From: an uncultured Dorea sp.
GTDB taxonomy: Bacteria > Bacillota > Clostridia > Lachnospirales > Lachnospiraceae
Reading direction: 5' to 3'
Length of the DNA: 21,779 nucleotides
Assembly: GCA_934307335.1 (NCBI GenBank)
Contig: CAKRCL010000025.1
Coordinates: forward strand, 1-21,779
In this document: piece after piece, positions 16,610 through 21,779 of the stretch
Position numbering within the stretch: the stretch's first letter is position 1
Layout of the letters: each line of letters begins with the position of its first letter
Made by a program: the position numbers and the translations under genes
Notes under the pieces: model-generated
What the model saw: only the letters and a program-made list of their open reading frames with translations
Databases searched by the model: none
Told to the model about the DNA's origin: nothing

Positions 16610-16624
16610 AGGAGATTATTCATT

Positions 16625-17692
16625 ATGAAAATTATAGTATTAGCAGGTGGTTTAAGTCCGGAGCGTGATGTATCATTGACTTCCGGTGCAGGTATCTGTA
16701 AAACCCTTTTAGAAAATGGCCATCAGGCTTATCTTCTGGATCTGTATTTTGGTCTGGAACATGCACCTGAAAATTTGGAAGATGTATTTACACTTCCTGG
16801 TGCAGGTCTTGAAATTGCAAAAAACATCGGAACAACAGAGCCAGATCTTGAAGCTCTGAAAAAATCACGTCCAGATCAGTCTGATTGCCTGTTTGGACCA
16901 AATGTCATTGAATTGTGCCGTATGGCAGACATCACATTTGTTGCTCTGCACGGTTCTGTCGGTGAGAACGGAAAACTTCAGGCTGCTTTTGATCTCCTCG
17001 GCATCAAATATACCGGCTGCAACTCTTTTGGCTGTGCACTGTCTATGAACAAATTAGTCACAAAGCAGATTTATAAGATGAGTGGTGTTCCGACACCTCG
17101 CGGAACACATCTGACAAAAGAGACAAAGGATCTTCCTTTATCCGAACTTGGATATTATCTCCCACTGGTCGTAAAACCATGTGAAAATGGTTCCAGTATC
17201 GGAGTTTACATCTGTCATACAGAAGAAGAATATAACAATGCAGTTCGTGAATCATTTGAAAAGAACCCGGATGAAGAACTGGTCATTGAGCCTTACATCA
17301 AAGGCCGTGAGTTTGCCAGCGCTGTCATTGCCGGAAAAGCACTCCCATTAGTTGAGATCATTCCGAAAGACGGGGTCTTCAACTATGAGAATAAATATCA
17401 GGCTGGCGGAGCACAGGAAATCTGTCCACCGGTATCTATTGATGAAGAAACTCAGCAGCGCATGATGCGTGCCGGAGAAGAAGCATTTGCCGCACTCCGT
17501 ATGGATGTCTATGCACGCGCTGACTTTATCATTGATGATGAAGATGGTAAATTCTACAGTCTGGAAATGAACGCGCTTCCTGGAATGACTGCTGCCAGCC
17601 TGCTTCCAAAAGCAGCTAAAGCCGCTGGTATTGAGTACAATGACTTATGCGAACGTATTATTGAAGAATCTATGAATGCACGTTACAGATAA
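16625..17692 (+). CDS. ddl: D-alanine--D-alanine ligase
   Basis: ATP-grasp ligase that makes the D-Ala-D-Ala dipeptide for peptidoglycan. The 355 residues show the N-terminal GGLSPERDVSL (8-18), LHGSVGENGKLQA (about 109-121), SMNKLVTK, the ATP-grasp KPCENGSSIGV (about 184-194), NYENKY and EMNALPGMT. The Ser of GSSIG and the Tyr of NYENKY match the pair typical of D-Ala-D-Ala rather than VanA-type D-lactate ligases. It is longer than E. coli DdlB (306), with an extra segment at about 45-90 between the first two lobes. A good ribosome binding site (AAAGGAG) precedes the ATG. It sits 12 bases before murF, whose enzyme uses the product directly. Confidence 0.9.
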   Translation: MKIIVLAGGLSPERDVSLTSGAGICKTLLENGHQAYLLDLYFGLEHAPENLEDVFTLPGAGLEIAKNIGTTEPDLEALKKSRPDQSDCLFGPNVIELCRMADITFVALHGSVGENGKLQAAFDLLGIKYTGCNSFGCALSMNKLVTKQIYKMSGVPTPRGTHLTKETKDLPLSELGYYLPLVVKPCENGSSIGVYICHTEEEYNNAVRESFEKNPDEELVIEPYIKGREFASAVIAGKALPLVEIIPKDGVFNYENKYQAGGAQEICPPVSIDEETQQRMMRAGEEAFAALRMDVYARADFIIDDEDGKFYSLEMNALPGMTAASLLPKAAKAAGIEYNDLCERIIEESMNARYR

Positions 17693-17704
17693 AAGGAGCC
17701 CATT

Positions 17705-19072
17705 ATGAAAAACCTTACTTTAAGAAATATCACATCCGCTTGTCATGGTGAATATAGAGGACCGGAAACTCTTCTTGATAAAGAAGTTTCTGGTGTTACG
17801 ATTGACAGTCGTAAAGTAAAAAAAGATTATCTGTTCGTTGCTATTGACGGCGAACGCGTCAATGCCCACAAATTTATTCCAGATACATTTGAAAAAGGTG
17901 CCATGTGTGCTGTTTCTCACGAAGACCTTGGTGAAACAGATTTTCCATATATTATGGTAGAATCCACCGGACAGGCACTTCTTGATATTGCAAAGCTCTA
18001 TCGCGACTCCTTTGATGTAAAAGTGGTCGGAATTACCGGCAGTGCCGGAAAGACAAGTACAAAGGAAATGATTGCTTCTGTACTTTCTCAAAAATATTGT
18101 GTACATAAAACACTTGGGAACTTCAATAACGAATGGGGGCTTCCTATTACAATTTTCGAAATGAATGAAAATCATCAAGTTGCTGTTTTGGAAATGGGGA
18201 TTAATCATTTTGGTGAAATGCGCAGACTCTCCAGCGTTGCCAGCCCTGACATTTGCGTTATCACAAATATCGGTGTGGCGCATCTGGAATTTTTCAAAAC
18301 AAAAGAAGGTATTCTTCAAGAAAAATCTCAGATGATTCAAGATATGAAATCCGGTGGACGTATTCTTCTGAACGGTGATGATGAACTACTTAAGGAAATG
18401 GGGCCTGTCAAAGGCGTGGATCCTGAATTCTTTGGTCTTGGAGATAACTGTCAGTTTCGCGCAACAGATGTAACTCCTCTTGGGCTTCGTGGTTCATCCT
18501 GTACAATTCACCTTCCTTGCGGAGCTCATTTTGACTGTATTGTTCCAGTACCTGGTACCCACATGGTCTCCAACGCCCTGGCTGGCGCTTCCGTTGGCTA
18601 TGAGCTTGGTCTGACCCCGGAAGAAATCAAAGCAGGTATCGAAGGACTTCCTTCTATTCCAGGAAGAAATAACATTATACAGACAGATAAACTCATTATC
18701 TTAGATGACTGCTATAATGCGAACCCGATTTCTATGAAAGCCTCTTTAGATGTCCTGAATATGGCAATTGGACGCAAAGTTGCTATTCTCGGTGATATGG
18801 GAGAACTTGGTGAGACCGGAAAAGAGATGCATTATGAGACCGGTGCTCACGCAGCCGAAATTGGAATTGATCTTGTATGCGGAATCGGTGACCTTTCAAA
18901 AGAACTGGTTACCGGAGCAAACGAACACGGATGCGAAGCAAGATGGTTCGCAACAAAAGCTGATTTTCTTACAGCTATGAATGACGTTATAAAACCAGGG
19001 GATAACATCCTTGTGAAAGCCTCACACAGTATGAATTTCCCGGAAATTGTAGAAAAATTACAGGAGTTTTAA
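17705..19072 (+). CDS. murF: UDP-MurNAc-tripeptide--D-alanyl-D-alanine ligase
   Basis: Adds D-Ala-D-Ala to UDP-MurNAc-tripeptide, the last cytoplasmic step of building the peptidoglycan pentapeptide. The 455 residues show the MurF N-terminal UDP-binding domain with VTIDSRKVKKDYLFVAIDG (31-49), and the P-loop GITGSAGKTSTKE (109-121). TLGNFNNEWGLP and LEMGINHFGEM belong to the central domain, and DDCYNANPISMKASLD to the C-terminal domain. AAAAGGAGC precedes the ATG. It directly follows ddl and is separated from the HAD gene by three bases. Confidence 0.96.
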   Translation: MKNLTLRNITSACHGEYRGPETLLDKEVSGVTIDSRKVKKDYLFVAIDGERVNAHKFIPDTFEKGAMCAVSHEDLGETDFPYIMVESTGQALLDIAKLYRDSFDVKVVGITGSAGKTSTKEMIASVLSQKYCVHKTLGNFNNEWGLPITIFEMNENHQVAVLEMGINHFGEMRRLSSVASPDICVITNIGVAHLEFFKTKEGILQEKSQMIQDMKSGGRILLNGDDELLKEMGPVKGVDPEFFGLGDNCQFRATDVTPLGLRGSSCTIHLPCGAHFDCIVPVPGTHMVSNALAGASVGYELGLTPEEIKAGIEGLPSIPGRNNIIQTDKLIILDDCYNANPISMKASLDVLNMAIGRKVAILGDMGELGETGKEMHYETGAHAAEIGIDLVCGIGDLSKELVTGANEHGCEARWFATKADFLTAMNDVIKPGDNILVKASHSMNFPEIVEKLQEF

Positions 19073-19075
19073 GAC

Positions 19076-19888
19076 ATGAAATACCAGCTTCTGGCACTGG
19101 ACCTGGACGGGACACTGACCAATTCCAGAAAAGAAATCACACCACCGACCAGAGATGCTCTGATCGACATTCAAAAAAATGGAAAGAAAGTTGTATTGGC
19201 CAGCGGACGTCCTTCTCAGGGCGTCCTTCCACTGGCTGAAGAACTTCACCTCGGAGACTATGGAAGTTACATTCTCTCCTACAATGGCGGTCGTATCACA
19301 GACTGTCGATCCGGCGAAATCATTTACAGCAAATATCTACCAAATGATGTTGCAGCTCCACTTTTAGAAATTGTGAAAAAATATCCGGGGATTGACATTC
19401 TTGCCTATACTGATACGGAACTGATTTCAGGTGGCGATACGAATGAATACAGCGAAAAAGAATCTTTTATCAATCATATGCCAATTACAAAAGTGGACGA
19501 TTTCGTCACTTATGTCACCCAAAATAATAACAATAAATTTCTGATTACCGGAGAACCAAAACTGATTCAGGAAGTAAAAGCAGAAGCTGAGAAACTTTTT
19601 CACTCTTATCTGTCTATTTACTGCTCTGATCCATTCTTTCTGGAAATCATGCCTCAGGGCATTGACAAAGCTCATTCCCTGACAAAGCTTCTCACCAACA
19701 TTGGTCTGACTACAGATTCCATGATCTGCTGTGGCGATGGATATAATGATCTGACTATGATTGAGACTGCCGGACTTGGCGTTGCTATGGAAAATGCTCA
19801 GCCTCTTGTGAAGGAATCTGCCGATTATATTACAAAGTCAAACGATGAAGATGGCGTACTACACGTCATTAACGAATTTATGAGATAA
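19076..19888 (+). CDS. Cof-type HAD-IIB phosphatase
   Basis: A 270-residue haloacid-dehalogenase phosphatase of the Cof/IIB group, which dephosphorylate sugar phosphates or cofactors. Motif I is DLDGT (9-13) with nucleophile Asp9 and acid Asp11. Motif II is the ASGRP segment (about 42-46), and the last motifs appear in KAHSLTKLL and GDGYNDLTMIE near the C terminus, with the IIB cap domain in between (about 85-190). The substrate cannot be inferred. The ribosome binding site AGGAG lies in the last codons of murF, so the genes are translationally coupled. Its position at the end of the murF operon could mean a housekeeping role in clearing phosphorylated intermediates, but that is speculation. 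Confidence 0.9.
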   Translation: MKYQLLALDLDGTLTNSRKEITPPTRDALIDIQKNGKKVVLASGRPSQGVLPLAEELHLGDYGSYILSYNGGRITDCRSGEIIYSKYLPNDVAAPLLEIVKKYPGIDILAYTDTELISGGDTNEYSEKESFINHMPITKVDDFVTYVTQNNNNKFLITGEPKLIQEVKAEAEKLFHSYLSIYCSDPFFLEIMPQGIDKAHSLTKLLTNIGLTTDSMICCGDGYNDLTMIETAGLGVAMENAQPLVKESADYITKSNDEDGVLHVINEFMR

Positions 19889-19898
19889 TTCAATTTAT

Positions 19899-19928
19899 TC
19901 AGTACACAGGACTCTTGGTCCTGTCTGA
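19899..19928 (+). terminator. Hairpin between HAD gene and azlC
   Basis: ACAGGAC (19906-19912) pairs with GTCCTGT (19918-19924) around a 5-base loop, and TCAG (19899-19902) with CTGA (19925-19928) around a 3-base bulge. The following TTTACTTG is only a weak T tract, so it is either a leaky terminator of the murF operon or a leader hairpin of azlC. Confidence 0.4.
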
Positions 19929-19953
19929 TTTACTTGTAGAAAAGAGGTAACAT

Positions 19954-20730
19954 ATGAGAGGTAATAACAGATCTTGGTTTGCCAAGGGTATGCGGGACGG
20001 GATTCCCATTGCCCTTGGCTATCTTGCGGTTTCATTTACCCTTGGAATCGCCGCAAAAAATGCTGGTTTCTCACCATTTCAGGCATTTCTTGTTAGTTTT
20101 ACAAATAATGCATCTGCTGGTGAATTTGCCGGATTTACGCTGATTGCCGCAGGTGGCGGCTATCTGGAGGTCGCGATTCTGATATTGATCACAAATGCCC
20201 GGTATCTTCTGATGTCCTGTGCATTAAGTCAGAAACTTCCACCAGACACACCGATGATCCAGCGTCTGCTTCTAAGTTATGATGTAACAGATGAATTGTT
20301 TGGAATTTCAGTCGCTGTACCGGGAAAATTGAATCCACACTACTCCTTCGGTGCCTATACCGTAGCACTACCAGGCTGGTCTGTCGGAACATTTCTCGGA
20401 ACTTTAATGGGAACTATTCTTCCAGCTAATATTGTCAGCGCACTTAGTGTCGGACTTTACGGCATGTTTCTGGCAATCATCATTCCGCCGGCAAGAAAAA
20501 ATAAAATTCTCGCAGGAGTTGTCCTGATTTCCATGGGAGCAAGCTTTGCATTTACAAAACTTCCAATTATCAGCTCACTTTCTACCGGAACAAGAACGAT
20601 TCTGCTCACAGTTCTTATTGCCGGAGGCGCTGCAATTCTATTCCCGATTGAGGATGATGAGAATACGGAAAACGAATACGAATGTACTGCAGTACTTGAT
20701 GAGATAAAGGAGACAAGTCATGAGTCATAA
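19954..20730 (+). CDS. azlC: AzlC-type branched-chain amino acid exporter, large subunit
   Basis: Membrane protein of the AzlC family, the larger partner of a two-component exporter of branched-chain amino acids and their analogues (AzlCD, LIV-E family). The 258 residues contain the family start RDGIPIALGYLAVSFTLGI (about 10-28), TNNASAGEFAG and TNARYLLMSCALSQKL (about 82-97). About seven or eight hydrophobic segments run to a charged cytoplasmic tail (about 228-258). The ribosome binding site GAAAAGAGGT is moderate. Its last 11 bases overlap azlD in another frame. In Bacillus the pair is controlled by the Lrp-type AzlB; no such regulator gene is present here. Confidence 0.92.
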   Translation: MRGNNRSWFAKGMRDGIPIALGYLAVSFTLGIAAKNAGFSPFQAFLVSFTNNASAGEFAGFTLIAAGGGYLEVAILILITNARYLLMSCALSQKLPPDTPMIQRLLLSYDVTDELFGISVAVPGKLNPHYSFGAYTVALPGWSVGTFLGTLMGTILPANIVSALSVGLYGMFLAIIIPPARKNKILAGVVLISMGASFAFTKLPIISSLSTGTRTILLTVLIAGGAAILFPIEDDENTENEYECTAVLDEIKETSHES

Positions 20731-21025
20731 TATTTATATCTATATCCTGGTCATGGCCAGCGTATCTTATCTGATCCGTATGCTGCCTCTGACCCTGATT
20801 CGTAAGGAAATTAAAAACAAAACGATACGCTCTTTTTTATACTACGTTCCCTACGTCACACTGGCAGTCATGACTTTCCCGGCAATCCTGTCCGCAACCG
20901 GAAGCATCTGGTCCGCCTGGGCTGCTCTGATCGTCGCAGCTGCACTGGCGTGGTTTGGAAAAAGTCTGCTTCAAGTGTCTGTATGCGCTTGTGTGGTAGT
21001 GTTCCTGTTAGAGTTGTTTTTGTAA
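20720..21025 (+). CDS. azlD: AzlD-type small subunit of branched-chain amino acid exporter
   Basis: A 101-residue membrane protein with about four hydrophobic segments. It has SYLIRMLPLTLIRKEIKNKT (about 16-35), then YVPYVTLAVMTFPAIL and a long C-terminal hydrophobic stretch, the typical AzlD pattern. It works together with AzlC. AAAGGAG inside the end of azlC precedes the ATG, and the 11-base overlap indicates coupled translation. No simple terminator follows; the palindromic region begins 26 bases after the stop. Confidence 0.9.
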   Translation: MSHNIYIYILVMASVSYLIRMLPLTLIRKEIKNKTIRSFLYYVPYVTLAVMTFPAILSATGSIWSAWAALIVAAALAWFGKSLLQVSVCACVVVFLLELFL

Positions 21026-21050
21026 AATGGAAAATTATATAAAATTAAAG

Positions 21051-21220
21051 TAGAAAAAATCCCGTTCTATGACACGGATAAAATTCTATGTCTGCTGTGC
21101 CGCTTATCTATGTCTTTCTATGTAAACTCGCCTTACGGCTCAGACAGTACATAGAAAGACATGCTATGCTCGCAGACATAACGAATTTTCCCCTATCGTC
21201 ATAGGACAGGACTTTTTCTA
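21051..21220. repeat. 170-base imperfect palindrome
   Basis: The left arm (21051-21123) and the reverse complement of the right arm (21149-21220) share five blocks in the same order: TAGAAAAA, a 13-of-16 block around CTATGAC, AAAATTC, TATGTCTGC, and the 14-base ATGTCTTTCTATGT. They are separated by internal loops and a 2-base bulge, and about 50 base pairs are possible. The 25-base apical loop holds GCC-TTAC-GGC, which on the minus strand is a GUAA (GNRA) tetraloop. The left arm also carries four spaced copies of the heptamer (T/A)TCTATG. It begins 26 bases after azlD; it is much longer than an ordinary terminator. Confidence 0.85.
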
Positions 21221-21250
21221 TCTTATATGTGACGTTTTCTTTATGAGTTC

Positions 21251-21270
21251 AAGAATGCCTCGGCATTCTT
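21251..21270. repeat. Perfect 9-bp hairpin
   Basis: AAGAATGCC and GGCATTCTT form a perfect stem with only two bases between them, so the real loop would be a tetraloop closed by eight pairs. It lacks a T tract on either side. It lies 30 bases after the 170-base palindrome and directly before the next hairpin. Confidence 0.85.
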
Positions 21271-21327
21271 GCTGCGAGGTGCGCGTCATGCAATTGCATG
21301 ACATACTTCTACTGCGCACCTCTGCAA
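21269..21327. repeat. Two-tier hairpin with 18-base perfect palindrome
   Basis: The outer stem pairs GAGGTGCGC (21276-21284) with GCGCACCTC (21314-21322), and TTGC (21269-21272) with GCAA (21324-21327) around small bulges. Stacked on its left side is the perfect palindrome GTCATGCAATTGCATGAC (21285-21302). An unpaired ACATACTTC-like stretch fills the right side. This is a small branched structure as DNA or RNA. Confidence 0.8.
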
Positions 21328-21340
21328 TCCTGCCGGAGGC

Positions 21341-21426
21341 TATATCAGCTGGGGGATTGACTCCCACCACTGATACCAGCTTGCTCACCACCCTATAGAG
21401 GTGGGGGTCATCTCCCAGCTGATATA
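21341..21426. repeat. 86-base hairpin with competing arms
   Basis: The left arm (21341-21368) and right arm (21400-21426) pair over 27 positions with one bulged base. The two differences between the arms are G-U pairs if the plus strand is transcribed, but mismatches on the minus strand. The loop (21369-21399) holds a second CCACC (21388-21392) that can compete with CCACC (21364-21368) for GGTGG (21400-21404), giving two mutually exclusive folds. No T tract follows directly. The rest of the gap, 21427-21479, is T-rich with nothing recognised. Confidence 0.8.
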
Positions 21427-21479
21427 TTGCTTTATATTTATGTCATTTTATATTTTCCTCGTTTTATTCTTGTATCTTT

Positions 21480-21779
21480 TTATTTTACATCTTGCACATA
21501 TGTGTTTTGTTCGGAACGTTTTTCTGTATGTCTGTTGTCTATCTCTGGCTGGAATGCTTTGATGTCCTGTGCTACTTCTTTACTAAGTATGAGCATGCAG
21601 ATCAGGTTCGGGATTGCCATGAGTGCATTTGCTATATCTGAAAAGCTCCATACGAGATTGAGTGTCTGTGTGCAGCCAAGATATACGACCAGCGAAAAGA
21701 GTACTCTGTAAAACATGTTATATTTGTGTGTTCCAAGTAAATATTCGAATGCTTTTTCTCCATGATATTCCCATCCGAG
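21480..21779 (-). CDS. AgcS-type sodium:alanine/glycine symporter, C-terminal part
   Basis: The last 99 codons of a symporter whose start lies beyond the right window edge; the frame is open to base 21779. The sequence starts LGWEYHGEKAFEYLLG, then has two hydrophobic segments (FYRVLFSLVVYLGC and ANALMAIPNLICMLIL) and a charged tail. These are the hallmarks of the C terminus of the alanine or glycine:cation symporter family, which imports small amino acids with sodium. It converges on azlD, with the palindromic region in between. Substrate is inferred from the family. Confidence 0.88.
   Translation of the reverse strand, partial: LGWEYHGEKAFEYLLGTHKYNMFYRVLFSLVVYLGCTQTLNLVWSFSDIANALMAIPNLICMLILSKEVAQDIKAFQPEIDNRHTEKRSEQNTYVQDVK

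Noticed and set aside
17720..18340. Long minus-strand reading frame (206 codons) opposite murF
   Set aside because: It lies wholly within the clear murF gene, has no family resemblance and no ribosome binding site; it is a shadow frame.
21051..21426. CRISPR array
   Set aside because: The repeats are inverted, of differing sequence and not evenly spaced; there are no direct repeats with unique spacers and no cas genes.

Overview
The window is chromosomal DNA of a low-GC, spore-forming Clostridium-type Firmicute, most likely a Lachnospiraceae gut anaerobe. This rests on the clostridial sporulation genes sipL and spoIIR, strong AAGGAGG-type ribosome binding sites, a DnaE with an N-terminal PHP domain, AzlCD, an AgcS-type symporter and a clostridial PfkA variant. 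The species call is inference from protein style only. No rRNA, tRNA, CRISPR array, prophage or intact transposon was seen.

Layout. Nearly the whole left half (90-12625) is read on the minus strand and the right half (12820-21025) on the plus strand, diverging from a 194-base intergenic region near 12.7 kb. The leftmost minus-strand group, in transcription order, is an HPr-like small protein (own promoter), a hairpin terminator, dnaE, pfkA (own promoter inside the end of dnaE) and a DUF1934 protein, closed by a palindromic terminator at 1-47. Upstream of it lies a tightly packed operon: PrcB-like lipoprotein, sipL, ispE, a GntR/FCD regulator, spoIIR, a probable manganese CDF exporter, an acyl-ACP thioesterase and cvfB. 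It mixes sporulation morphogenesis, isoprenoid synthesis and membrane/metal functions, with overlaps and TTG/GTG starts that suggest translational coupling. A promoter with two GTATAC-centred palindromes sits before ispE-gntR and is a candidate autoregulatory operator.

The plus strand carries malQ-plsC, then pncB-ddl-murF-HAD phosphatase (NAD salvage joined to two consecutive peptidoglycan steps, D-Ala-D-Ala synthesis and its ligation), then azlC-azlD (branched-chain amino-acid export). An AgcS-type symporter, cut by the window edge, converges from the right.

The most unusual sequence is the only long gene-free stretch, 21026-21479, between azlD and the convergent symporter gene. About 376 bases of it (21051-21426) are almost wholly made of nested palindromes: a 170-base imperfect palindrome, a 9-bp hairpin, a two-tier hairpin with an 18-base perfect palindrome, and an 86-base hairpin with competing arms. 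It contains no convincing ORF. It could be a non-autonomous palindromic mobile element, a structured RNA, or an elaborate two-way terminator; the sequence alone does not decide. A second point of interest is the HPr-like protein beside dnaE, which keeps the Ser46-type motif but lacks the phosphorylatable histidine.
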